Shown: positions 8,119 to 15,452, numbered from the stretch's first letter. The stretch is DNA of 29,674 nt from F23-B02 sp045601285 (GCA_045601285.1 JAZRZJ010000028.1:1-29674), one strand, 5' to 3'. Notes: generated by a model from the letters alone, not told the origin. Made by a program: numbers and translations.

Positions 8119-8147
8119 TTGAATATACGTACAAAGCATGGTAATAT
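8119..8147 (+). promoter_or_regulatory. Promoter for the ACT-domain / aspartokinase pair
   Basis: TTGAAT at 8119-8124 and TAATAT at 8142-8147 with a 17-base spacer. It ends 44 bases before the ATG at 8191. Confidence 0.6.
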
Positions 8148-8190
8148 ATCCGCGTGAGAAATACATTCGAGCGTGTCAGGAGGATATGCC

Positions 8191-8634
8191 ATGCCAATGG
8201 GACAGCCAAAATACTATCTTGTGAAGGCCGATTCGCTTCCGGAGGTCTTTGTAAAGGTCATCGAAGCAAAGTCGCTGCTTGAAACCGGCGAGGCCCGCAC
8301 CGTTGCCGAGGCTGTGGACCGCGTTGACCTGAGCCGCAGCGCTTTTTATAAATACAAGGACGCTATTTCACCCTTCCGTGACATGAAGCGTGACACGGTT
8401 ATGACCTTCCACATGCTGCTGCACGACAAGCCCGGCACGCTTGCCGCCGTACTGTCTATTTTTACCGAAAGCGGTGCAAATATTCTCACAATCAACCAGA
8501 GCATCCCGGCAAACGGTGCTGCGCTTGTGACTATTTCCGTTGTCACCGACACCATGGTAAAAACCTCTGACGAGCTTATGGCGAGTCTTATGGCCCTCAA
8601 CGGCGTTATGAAGGTTGAGATAATGGCAGGTTGA
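8191..8634 (+). CDS. ACT-domain protein of the UPF0735 (PheB-like) family
   Basis: A 147-residue protein of the UPF0735/PheB type. The N-terminal half has a helix-turn-helix-like segment (ARTVAEAVDRVDLSRSAFYKYKDAI). The C-terminal half is a complete ACT domain (DTVMTFHMLLHDKPGTLAAVL to LMALNGVMKVEIMAG), the ligand-binding fold that senses amino acids. In Firmicutes this family sits beside homoserine/threonine or aromatic amino-acid genes and is thought to regulate them. Here its neighbour is an aspartokinase, consistent with control of the aspartate family. The start at 8191 has AGGAGG seven bases upstream; the GTG at 8173 lies before that site and is rejected. Confidence 0.9.
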   Translation: MPMGQPKYYLVKADSLPEVFVKVIEAKSLLETGEARTVAEAVDRVDLSRSAFYKYKDAISPFRDMKRDTVMTFHMLLHDKPGTLAAVLSIFTESGANILTINQSIPANGAALVTISVVTDTMVKTSDELMASLMALNGVMKVEIMAG

Positions 8635-8649
8635 ACCCGAAATGAATAT

Positions 8650-8684
8650 AATGAAGCAGGTCTTTCAGACCTGCTTCATTTTTT
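8650..8684 (+). terminator. Terminator-like hairpin between the ACT gene and aspartokinase
   Basis: Perfect stem AATGAAGCAGGTCT / AGACCTGCTTCATT with a three-base loop and a TTTTTT tail. It lies between two genes that otherwise look like an operon and stops only about five bases before the aspartokinase ribosome binding site. Confidence 0.85.
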
Positions 8685-8700
8685 ATACAGGAGGAGCAAA

Positions 8701-9663
8701 ATGCTGACTGTACAGAAATTCGGCGGAAGCTCCGTTGCCGATGCCGGAAGAATCCGCTGCGTTGCGGAAATAATTGCCGAAGCGCGTGCTTCGGGCAGCG
8801 ATGTTGTGGCGGTGCTGTCTGCGGCGGGCGATACCACCGATGAGCTTACGGACCGTGCCGCAGAAATAACCCCGACACCGCCGCCCAGAGAGCTTGACGC
8901 CCTGCTTTCAACAGGTGAGCTTCAGAGCGTTGCACTCATGTCCATGCAGCTTGAAAAGCTCGGCATTTCAGCCGTATCGCTGTCGGGACGGCAGGCAGGA
9001 ATATTTACCGATGGGAATTTCGGCAGTGCCAGAATTCTGAACATAAAAACAGAGCGCATCGGAGAAGAGCTTGCGCAGGGCAGGGTTGTCATTGTTGCAG
9101 GCTTCCAGGGGATTGACGTACGCGACAATATAACCACTCTCGGACGCGGCGGAAGCGACACCACCGCGGTTGCGCTTGCGGCGGCGCTCAGAGCAGACAG
9201 ATGCGAAATCTACTCCGACGTGGACGGCATTTACACCGCCGACCCCCGTCTTGTTACGGGAGCAAAAAAAATGCCCGAGATCGACTACGAGGATATGCTG
9301 AAGCTGGCAAGGGGCGGTTCCCAGGTCATGCACTCGAGGGCTGTGGAAATTGCCATGAGATACAACCTGGAGGTGCTTATGCTTTCAAGCTTTGTGAAGG
9401 TTGAGGGCACTTATATGCGGCATCAGAAATTCCGTCCCGCTCTGTGCGGGATAACACGCGACAAGGCCGAAAACAAAATCAGTCTCGTGGGCAGAGGCGC
9501 GGATATTTCGCGGCTTTGCGAGGCGGTTTCTGTGCTTTCTGAAAACGGGATTTCCGTAATTTCCGCAGAGGCCCGGGAGGGCGTATGCTCCGTCATCACC
9601 TCTGAGCAGCAGCTTCTCCCCTCTCTGCAGCTTCTTCACAAGCATTTTTTCGATAAAGGCTGA
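8701..9663 (+). CDS. Aspartokinase with a shortened regulatory region
   Basis: Phosphorylates L-aspartate, the first step to lysine, threonine, methionine and diaminopimelate. The kinase domain is intact (residues ~1-235): KFGGSSVAD at 6-14, TLGRGGSDTTA, YSDVDGIYTADPR and MHSRAVEIA. The usual enzyme is about 400 residues with two C-terminal ACT domains. This one is 320 residues and has only about 75 residues after the kinase. They contain one ACT-like unit (NKISLVGRGAD... ending LLHKHFF). The first ACT domain appears to be missing, which would change feedback control. GGAGGAG precedes the ATG. The separate ACT protein upstream may compensate, which is inference. Confidence 0.9.
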   Translation: MLTVQKFGGSSVADAGRIRCVAEIIAEARASGSDVVAVLSAAGDTTDELTDRAAEITPTPPPRELDALLSTGELQSVALMSMQLEKLGISAVSLSGRQAGIFTDGNFGSARILNIKTERIGEELAQGRVVIVAGFQGIDVRDNITTLGRGGSDTTAVALAAALRADRCEIYSDVDGIYTADPRLVTGAKKMPEIDYEDMLKLARGGSQVMHSRAVEIAMRYNLEVLMLSSFVKVEGTYMRHQKFRPALCGITRDKAENKISLVGRGADISRLCEAVSVLSENGISVISAEAREGVCSVITSEQQLLPSLQLLHKHFFDKG

Positions 9664-9669
9664 GTAATA

Positions 9670-9711
9670 AAAAATCAGGCGCTCTTATTCATAAGAGCGC
9701 CTGATTTTTAC
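9670..9711. terminator. Bidirectional terminator between aspartokinase and the GtrA gene
   Basis: Stem AAAATCAGGCGCTCTTA / TAAGAGCGCCTGATTTTT with a TTCA loop, lying between convergent stops at 9663 and 9716. Confidence 0.9.
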
Positions 9712-9715
9712 GTTT

Positions 9716-10174
9716 TTAGTTGTTTTCCTCAGCAGCCTTTGCAGCTTCCTCGGCGGCCTTTCTCTGTGCTCTTTCGTTGGTATCCTTGCTGTTGCGGTAG
9801 ACAACAAAGTTGTCCCACAGATACTCAAGAGAGAGATTCAGCGACATGTTGATGGCAAGAACGGCATATTCGTTCCAGCCGTTTACGTCGGCAAGGATAT
9901 GCTCCAGCCAGATGGTGAAGGGAGCGAAGGGAACGTAGAAGAGGAATACCAGAAGCATTGCCTTGGGAACGTTCTCGGCGCTCTGGAAGGTGAATTTTCT
10001 GTTGAAGGTGAAGTTCCACAGAATGCTGAGTACAAGTGCGATGGTGTAGCAGACGTAGTGACCGGGAATTTTTATTACCTCTTCGCAGAGGATCATTGCC
10101 AGAGTCTCGATAATGCCTGCGGACGTGGAGAAGAGAACAAACTTCAGGGTGCGTGCCAATTCTTTATTCTTCAT
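9716..10174 (-). CDS. GtrA-family membrane protein
   Basis: A 152-residue GtrA-like protein with four membrane helices (FVLFSTSAGIIETLAMIL, YVCYTIALVLSILWNFTF, AMLLVFLFYVPFAPFTIWLE, AVLAINMSLNLSLEYLW). The family signature WNFTFNRKFTF is at residues ~53-63. GtrA proteins are implicated in moving lipid-linked sugars across the membrane or in cell-surface polysaccharide modification. The C-terminus is a charged Ala/Glu/Lys tail that looks coiled and cytoplasmic. The start has AAGGAG upstream, and the gene begins five bases after the FGGY kinase stop, so the two are co-transcribed. Its place at the end of a sugar-acting cluster suggests a role in export or surface display, which is inference. 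Confidence 0.88.
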   Translation of the reverse strand: MKNKELARTLKFVLFSTSAGIIETLAMILCEEVIKIPGHYVCYTIALVLSILWNFTFNRKFTFQSAENVPKAMLLVFLFYVPFAPFTIWLEHILADVNGWNEYAVLAINMSLNLSLEYLWDNFVVYRNSKDTNERAQRKAAEEAAKAAEENN

Positions 10175-10179
10175 GGGGC

Positions 10180-11772
10180 TTACTCCTTAATGCTCTTGTA
10201 GAGCTCTTTATTTGCATTATAAAGCTTTTTGAAGGTCTCGAAATAGGGAGTGTAGAGCTTATGGTTTTCCATGTTGGGCTCAAAGGTCTTTGCGGCGGGA
10301 ATGAAGTCCTGAACGCAGTCAAGGCTTTCGATAACGCCCAGACCCACGGCTACGATTGCCGCGGCGCCTACGCTGCCGACATTCTGAGGAGATGCAACGG
10401 TCTCCACCTTACGTCCCAGAATATCCGCAAGGATCTGGCAGGAAACGTCGGAAAGTGCGCCGCCGCCTACGAAGCGGATAACGTCGCTGGTCTTTACCTT
10501 CTTGTCCTGACACTCAAGCATCCAGCGCAGATGATAGAACACGCCCTCAAGCACCGCACGGATAAGCTCGGTCTTGCCGGTCTCCAGCTTCAGACCGAAA
10601 AACATACCCGTGGAGTTGGGGTCCTCAAAGGGACAGCGGTTGCCGTGGAGCCAGGGAGTGAAGATAACGCCGTTTGCTCCGGGAGGAACGTCCTTCACCA
10701 CGTCGGTCATATAGTCGTAAAGGCTGGTGTAGGTGCTCTCGTAGCCCTCGGTGATGTGCTTCTTTTCAAGGTAAATGCCGATTTCGTCAAGGGCGAGGTG
10801 GTCCTTCACCCACTCAAGACATTTGCCTGCGGTTTCCATCTCGGCAAAGTAGTTATATCTGCCGCTCTGTGCGCCGGTGGCTGCCGCTATCATGGCGGAA
10901 ACGTCCACAAGCTGCTTGTCGGTTACGGTGATTACCCAGCCGGACGTGCCGCTGTAAATATGTGTGTCGCCCACGTTGACGCAGCCTGCGCCCACACCGA
11001 TGAGGCTGGAGTCGCCGCCGCCGCCGAACACGGGAGTGCTGGCCACGAGACCCAGCTCGGAGGCTGCCTTTTCCGTGAGACCTCCCACCATGTCGGTGGA
11101 TTTGATTATTCTGGGCAGAAGCTCTTCCTTCAGGTCGAACATGGAGCACATTTTTTTGCTCCAGCCCTCCTTGCCCTTGCGGGTGTCATAAATGAGGGTA
11201 GCAAAGGCGGAGTCCTCGGTCATGGTGAATTCACCCGTGCAGCGGCAGATAAGGTAGTCCTTGACGTCAAGCCACTTATATGCCCGGGCAAAGTTTTCGG
11301 GCTCGTGAGCCTCCACCCACTTGTACTTCCATACGGGGTCCTTCACGCTGCAGGTGACGGCACCCGTGATGATAAGGCTGGGGATAAGCTTGAAAATGTT
11401 GGCACCGGCGATCTGAACGCCGTAGGCGATGCCCTTCTTTATCTCTTCCTTGGCACGCTGGTCCATGTAGCTCATGGGACGGTGTACGGGAACGCCGTTT
11501 TTGTCCACAAGGACAAGACCCTGCATCTGAGAGCAGAAGGAAATGCCTGCAATCTGCTCGGGCTTTATGTCGGTTTTGGTGAAAACCTCCGCGGTGGATT
11601 CGCACATACCGCGCCACCAGTCGTCACCGTCCTGCTCGGCGCCGCCGTCCTCCATTATGTACAGGGGATAACCGCGGCTGGCAGACGCCAGAAGGTTTAT
11701 GGTTTTTTCAACACCGAACAGGCAGGTCTTTACGCCCGTTGTGCCAATGTCGTACGCGAGGATATATGTCAT
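10180..11772 (-). CDS. FGGY-family carbohydrate kinase (xylulokinase-like)
   Basis: A 530-residue FGGY kinase that would phosphorylate a ketose, polyol or related sugar using ATP. The N-terminal phosphate loop is YILAYDIGTTGVKTCLFG. The second domain carries GGGGDSSLIGVGAG and the C-terminal FGGY motif region VRFVGGGALSDVSCQILADILG. It is closest in style to xylulokinases, but the substrate cannot be read from sequence. The start at 11772 (MTYILAYD) is chosen because the fold begins there. The AAAGGA before it lies inside an inverted-repeat arm (11774-11791), so the leader may hide the ribosome site. A longer open frame to 11865 runs back through this leader and is rejected. It lies between the TetR and GtrA genes. 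Confidence 0.92.
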   Translation of the reverse strand: MTYILAYDIGTTGVKTCLFGVEKTINLLASASRGYPLYIMEDGGAEQDGDDWWRGMCESTAEVFTKTDIKPEQIAGISFCSQMQGLVLVDKNGVPVHRPMSYMDQRAKEEIKKGIAYGVQIAGANIFKLIPSLIITGAVTCSVKDPVWKYKWVEAHEPENFARAYKWLDVKDYLICRCTGEFTMTEDSAFATLIYDTRKGKEGWSKKMCSMFDLKEELLPRIIKSTDMVGGLTEKAASELGLVASTPVFGGGGDSSLIGVGAGCVNVGDTHIYSGTSGWVITVTDKQLVDVSAMIAAATGAQSGRYNYFAEMETAGKCLEWVKDHLALDEIGIYLEKKHITEGYESTYTSLYDYMTDVVKDVPPGANGVIFTPWLHGNRCPFEDPNSTGMFFGLKLETGKTELIRAVLEGVFYHLRWMLECQDKKVKTSDVIRFVGGGALSDVSCQILADILGRKVETVASPQNVGSVGAAAIVAVGLGVIESLDCVQDFIPAAKTFEPNMENHKLYTPYFETFKKLYNANKELYKSIKE

Positions 11773-11773
11773 T

Positions 11774-11838
11774 TTTATGACCATTCCTTTCAGATTTTCC
11801 GCAAGGCACAAATGACCAACGAAAGGAATGGTCATAAA
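11774..11838 (-). promoter_or_regulatory. 18-bp perfect inverted repeat covering the kinase ribosome binding site
   Basis: Arm 11774-11791 (TTTATGACCATTCCTTTC) is the exact reverse complement of 11821-11838, with a 29-base spacer. In the kinase mRNA the 3' arm contains the AAAGGA Shine-Dalgarno and ends one base before the start codon. Folding would therefore block initiation. A third partial copy of the half-site, ATGACCA, lies in the spacer at 11812-11818, so protein binding is also possible. Confidence 0.75.
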
Positions 11839-11897
11839 GTGCCATGTTTTTCGGTTGCCTCGCAAGAGGCGAGAAAAAAGGCTTAAATTTAATTGGA

Positions 11898-11925
11898 AAG
11901 TTTGGAAGATTTATCTTTCAAACTT
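11898..11925. promoter_or_regulatory. 28-bp palindrome at the 3' end of the TetR gene
   Basis: AAGTTTG-G-AAGAT-TT-ATCTT-T-CAAACTT is symmetric apart from one pair. It overlaps the TetR stop codon and precedes the kinase leader. It could be an operator or a weak transcript-end hairpin; no clear T-run follows on either strand. Confidence 0.5.
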
Positions 11926-12577
11926 ATTCCTCTTTTCTGTGCGGAATATCGCTGCTTTCAAGAGTGAAAGCCGATTCCATAAATTTGAGAAGCTGCCGGG
12001 TGACATATTCATCGTTTTCCATTACATCGCTGCCGCCGTAGAGCTTGAAGCGCTCCATATAATAGGGGCAGGCATAGGAAAACTGCATCATCATGAGAAG
12101 GTTGTCAAAGAAAAATGCGAAAAGCCCCGGGTCAATGTCACGGCGGATATCGCCGCTTTCCTGCGCCTTTGCGAGAAATTCGGAATACAGCCTTGAGGTG
12201 AAGCCCTCGATCTCCCTTGCAAGCTCCTCGGAGCAGTCGCTCATCTGGGTGATGCGGTGGTACATTCGTATGTAGTCGCCGTGCTCGCGGGAGTAGAACA
12301 GCAGGGTTTTTATCATACTGCGGACATAGTTAAGCGGTTTGTCCTCGGTGGCGGTCATATCCGTGAGGAAGCCTTCAAGCCCGTCAAGACAGCGTCTTAT
12401 GCAGGCCATGATGAAGGCGTCCTTATCGGCATAATACTTATAAAGCACGCCCACGGAAATATCCGCCCGCTCGGCAATTTTTTTCATGCTTCCGCTTTCA
12501 AAGCCGTGCTCGGCAAATTCGCTTATTCCGCATTCCAGAATCTCAGAGAGCTTTTCCTCGGTGAGTTTCTTCAGCAT
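11924..12577 (-). CDS. TetR/AcrR-family regulator of the aldolase-kinase cluster
   Basis: A 217-residue TetR-family repressor. The DNA-binding domain is at residues ~8-52 with the typical helix-turn-helix phrase MKKIAERADISVGVLYKYYADKDAFI. The remainder is the helical ligand-binding and dimer domain, which is divergent. The gene begins one base after the aldolase stop; its AAGGAT ribosome site lies inside the aldolase 3' end. It therefore belongs to the same transcript as the aldolase upstream and probably the kinase downstream. The likely target is its own cluster, with candidate operators at 15274-15289, 11898-11925 and 11774-11838. The ligand is unknown. Confidence 0.9.
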   Translation of the reverse strand: MLKKLTEEKLSEILECGISEFAEHGFESGSMKKIAERADISVGVLYKYYADKDAFIMACIRRCLDGLEGFLTDMTATEDKPLNYVRSMIKTLLFYSREHGDYIRMYHRITQMSDCSEELAREIEGFTSRLYSEFLAKAQESGDIRRDIDPGLFAFFFDNLLMMMQFSYACPYYMERFKLYGGSDVMENDEYVTRQLLKFMESAFTLESSDIPHRKEE

Positions 12578-12578
12578 T

Positions 12579-13526
12579 TTACTTCTTATCCTTCTGCTTG
12601 GAGTACTTTTTCAGATAGATAACGCGCTGGAGCATGGCGTCTGCCTTGCTCAGAGGCTCTGCGCTGTCGCAGTAGAGAGCTGCGGCGGCGTTCTTGCTGA
12701 CGATGAGAGAGATGGCGTCAAGGTCGTCCTCAGCATCGCTGACAAGCAGTGCGCCCATGCCGTTGAGAAGAACGGCATTGCGCTTTTTGAGACCGTGTTT
12801 GTAGGCCTTGAAGGTACGGCACTTTGCGTCCGGTCCCACTATCTGTGCAAAGTCGTCAATGTATGCGGGAAGAGTCTTGCCCAGATAGCTGTAGGTGCGG
12901 GTCATGGGGTCGCTGTCGAAGCGGACAAAGGGATAATCGGTGATGCCGGAGGTGTCAAACTTGGGGTCTGCGACCTGCAGCTTTACCTTGTTGTGAAACA
13001 GCTCGTTACACTTGCGCTCCAGCTCCTCCGCAACGGCAAATGCGTCCTCAAAGCTTGCGCCCAGACACAGTGCGCCGTGCTTTGCCATGAGGAATGCCTT
13101 GTCCTTGGGGTGCTCGGCAATGCACTTGGAAACAGCCTCCTTCAGCTTGCCCGTGCCGGGAAGACCGTAGCCTGCGCAGGGAGCAAACTCAAGGTCCTTT
13201 CCCTCTGCGCCAACTGCTGAGGCGTAGTACTGATGGGTGTGAATAACAAAGTCCACGTCCTTGCGGAGCAGATATGCGTGAGCGTGGATTCCTTTTTCGC
13301 TGCTGGGCTTTATATTGCCCTTGTACTTCAGGGTTTCCATGTTCACCTTGACCAGCTCTTCGGGCTTGAGGGTATCGTACGCTCTGCCGCTGGGGGTGAT
13401 GACAAACTCGGTGTCGGAAACACGGGCGCTGATGTTGCCCCAGGTACGAGCGATCAGCTGGGTTTCCAGAAGTCTGTGGCCCGCTTCAATGACTAACTCG
13501 CGGGCTTCTTTTTCGTTGTAATACAT
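12579..13526 (-). CDS. Class II aldolase/adducin-family protein with a degenerate second half
   Basis: A zinc-dependent class II aldolase-type enzyme of the fuculose-1-phosphate aldolase/adducin fold. Such enzymes split a phosphorylated sugar into dihydroxyacetone phosphate and an aldehyde. Residues 1-190 hold the active domain: WGNISAR, TPSG, E77 in SSEKG, metal ligands H96 and H98 in IHTHQ, and H150 in AKHGALC. The usual length is ~215; this protein has 315. Residues ~225-285 resemble a second copy of the C-terminal half (KRNAVLLNGMGALL...DLDAISLIVSKNAAAALY), but M257 replaces the metal-binding histidine, so it cannot bind zinc the same way. The start has a modest TTGAGG site. It is followed directly by TetR. 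Confidence 0.88.
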   Translation of the reverse strand: MYYNEKEARELVIEAGHRLLETQLIARTWGNISARVSDTEFVITPSGRAYDTLKPEELVKVNMETLKYKGNIKPSSEKGIHAHAYLLRKDVDFVIHTHQYYASAVGAEGKDLEFAPCAGYGLPGTGKLKEAVSKCIAEHPKDKAFLMAKHGALCLGASFEDAFAVAEELERKCNELFHNKVKLQVADPKFDTSGITDYPFVRFDSDPMTRTYSYLGKTLPAYIDDFAQIVGPDAKCRTFKAYKHGLKKRNAVLLNGMGALLVSDAEDDLDAISLIVSKNAAAALYCDSAEPLSKADAMLQRVIYLKKYSKQKDKK

Positions 13527-13575
13527 ATAAAAAACCTCAATATTATGCGTTCAAACCATAGATAAAGTATAGATT

Positions 13576-13705
13576 TGTCATTGCGAACCAGTGACCGATG
13601 TCACTGGTGTGGCAATCCGTTTTCCATAAAAGAACTGATGTTTTAGCGCTAATTAAGGATAACGGATTCCCACGACCAGTGTGCGCACTGGTCTCGGAAT
13701 GACAG
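13576..13705. repeat. MITE-like palindromic repeat between aminotransferase and aldolase genes
   Basis: A ~130-bp element with imperfect inverted ends: TGTCATTGCG at the left, CGGAATGACA at the right. Inner ends are ATCCGTT / AACGGAT. Each arm has its own palindrome (ACCAGTG...CACTGGT at 13588-13609 and 13675-13692). It contains no gene. It has the look of a non-autonomous mobile or REP-type sequence, sitting inside the putative operon. Confidence 0.8.
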
Positions 13706-13723
13706 AACTGGGGTTTACCTACA

Positions 13724-13753
13724 CATTGAGAAGCGGTTTTTCGCTTCTCAATG
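13724..13753. other. 12-bp perfect hairpin downstream of the aminotransferase gene
   Basis: CATTGAGAAGCG / CGCTTCTCAATG with a six-base loop, 14 bases after the aminotransferase stop on the minus strand. No T-run follows in that direction, so it may stabilise the mRNA 3' end or act as a weak attenuator rather than a classic terminator. Confidence 0.55.
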
Positions 13754-13767
13754 CTGAATTCCTATTA

Positions 13768-15255
13768 TTACTTCTTGGGCAGCTTGCCGCAGTTTGCAAA
13801 TACGCGGTCAAAGCGGCGGAGAACATCGTCGATGTCCTCTTCGGTGTAGGCTGCGCTGGTGTAAAGACGGGTACCGGCAAGAGTAATGATGCCCTCTGCG
13901 GTGTAGGCTGCACCGATGTGCTGCATCTCGGTCTTGCGCTTGGAGGTTTCGGAGAGAACGCCGGGAATAAGCCAGGGCTTGTTCCACTCTATCTCGTACT
14001 GCATGGTGCCTGCGTTATCAAGGTGGCATACGCTGCCCTGGTTGAAGGCTACGAAGGGAAGCTCATACTTCTTAATGAGCTCCTGCAGACCCTTGGTGAG
14101 TCTGTCGCCCATGCGTCCTGCGACTTCGCAGGCGTTGCGCTTTTCAATCTCATTGATGACGGTGTAGCCTGCAACGCAGGAAATGGGAGTTGCAGCCATG
14201 GTGCCGCCGCACATTGCCTTGGTGACCTTCTTGCCGCCTGCGTCAAGACCTGCGCCCAGGTGAGCCATGCAGTCCTCATGACCGCCTACGCCGCCTGCGC
14301 CGGGATAGCCGCCGGCGATGATCTTGCCGAAGATGGTGAGGTCGGGGTCAACGCCGTAGTAGCCCTGTGCGCCGCTCAGACCGATACGGAAGCCGGAAAC
14401 GACCTCGTCGCAGATGAACAGTGCGCCGTACTTGTGAGCAAGCTCCTGGCAGCCCTGAACAAATTCCTTGGAAACGGGACGGGTGCCGCTTTCGGGACCG
14501 ATGGGCTCAATGTAAACAGCAGCGGTGCCGCCCTTGAGCTCGTTCTTTTTAAGCTTGCGTTCCAGATCCTCAAGGTCATTGGGGAAGAACTCGTCGGTGT
14601 GCTTGAAAACGAAGCCGGGAACGCCGGGGCTCTGGAGAGCCTTGGTTCCGGGAATGCGCATGCCGTATGCCATCTGATCGGACCAGCCGTGGTAGGCGCC
14701 GCCCATTTTCAGAACGTTCTTATGGCCGGTCTTAAGGCGTGCAACACGCAGAGCGCACATACAGGCCTCGGTGCCGGAGCCGAGCATACGGAACTTGTCA
14801 ACAGAGGGAACACAGTCGGAAATTTTCTTTGCCAGCTTGTATTCGTACTCGTGGAACAGGCCGGTGGAAGGCCCGCAGGTGTTCAGCAGGTCGATGACAG
14901 CCTCTCTGACAACGGGGTCGTTGGAGCCGATGATGGTGGGACCGCCTGCCTGAAGCAGATCGTAGTACCAGTTGCCGTCAACGTCATAGAGCTTGTTGCC
15001 CTCTGCCTTGGTGATAACCAGGGGGAAGGGGTGGTTGAAGGCAAGATTGTGCTGAACGCCGCCGGGGATAAATTTCTTTGCCTCGGTGATCATTTCCTTG
15101 CTCTTTGCACACTTCTTGTTGAAGTACTCTTCCTCATACTCCTTGAGCTTGTCGGGCATGATGGAGTAAATGGGTTTTCTCTTGAGCTCTTCAAGCTGCT
15201 TATTTACAGCTTCGGCGTCAAGATATTCGTCGATTGCAAATCCGTTGTATGCCAT
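13768..15255 (-). CDS. Class III PLP aminotransferase (glutamate-1-semialdehyde aminomutase-like)
   Basis: A 495-residue class III aminotransferase related to glutamate-1-semialdehyde 2,1-aminomutase. Recognisable parts: FIPGGVQHN, DGNWYYDLLQAGGPTIIGSNDP, LGSGTEACMCALRVAR, GGAYHGWSD, the PLP-binding ICDEVVSGFR and the Schiff-base lysine in TIFGKIIAGGYP. It is ~60 residues longer than HemL because of an N-terminal extension (MAYNGFAIDEYLDAEAVNKQLEELKRK). No haem genes are nearby, so a HemL role is unlikely. It is more probably an aminotransferase or aminomutase for a sugar-derived or hydroxy-amino substrate in this cluster. GAGGAGG supports the start. It is the first gene of the minus-strand cluster. 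Confidence 0.9.
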   Translation of the reverse strand: MAYNGFAIDEYLDAEAVNKQLEELKRKPIYSIMPDKLKEYEEEYFNKKCAKSKEMITEAKKFIPGGVQHNLAFNHPFPLVITKAEGNKLYDVDGNWYYDLLQAGGPTIIGSNDPVVREAVIDLLNTCGPSTGLFHEYEYKLAKKISDCVPSVDKFRMLGSGTEACMCALRVARLKTGHKNVLKMGGAYHGWSDQMAYGMRIPGTKALQSPGVPGFVFKHTDEFFPNDLEDLERKLKKNELKGGTAAVYIEPIGPESGTRPVSKEFVQGCQELAHKYGALFICDEVVSGFRIGLSGAQGYYGVDPDLTIFGKIIAGGYPGAGGVGGHEDCMAHLGAGLDAGGKKVTKAMCGGTMAATPISCVAGYTVINEIEKRNACEVAGRMGDRLTKGLQELIKKYELPFVAFNQGSVCHLDNAGTMQYEIEWNKPWLIPGVLSETSKRKTEMQHIGAAYTAEGIITLAGTRLYTSAAYTEEDIDDVLRRFDRVFANCGKLPKK

Positions 15256-15273
15256 TATATAATCCTCCTCGTT

Positions 15274-15289
15274 GTGAACTTAAATTCAC
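15274..15289. promoter_or_regulatory. Candidate operator upstream of the aminotransferase cluster
   Basis: GTGAA-CTTAAA-TTCAC, a 16-bp palindrome 18 bases upstream of the aminotransferase start and just before its ribosome site. It is placed where a TetR-type repressor would block transcription. The half-site TTCAC does not match the ATGACC half-sites near the kinase. Confidence 0.4.
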
Positions 15290-15375
15290 GTCTGATAAAA
15301 ACGTACCACTATTATAAATAAATGTCAAGAACAGCCGGGCAAATATACCGTGAATTTTCATTTTATTAAAATAGA

Positions 15376-15404
15376 TTGTACATTCAAGCAAAATGTGGTA
15401 TATT
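15376..15404 (+). promoter_or_regulatory. Promoter of the orphan secreted/anchored protein
   Basis: TTGTAC (15376-15381) and TATATT (15399-15404) with a 17-base spacer, followed by GGAGG at 15440-15444. Confidence 0.7.
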
Positions 15405-15452
15405 AAATTTTAAGATACAAACCCCGTAAAATTAATTTTGGAGGCATAAAAT

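Noticed and set aside
10153..11886. 577-residue plus-strand frame opposite the FGGY kinase
   Set aside because: The kinase on the other strand has clear motifs. This frame is low in recognisable features and runs through the kinase leader repeat.
13681..15321. 546-residue plus-strand frame opposite the aminotransferase
   Set aside because: It is antisense to an unmistakable class III aminotransferase, starts inside the repeat at 13576-13705 and has no ribosome site.
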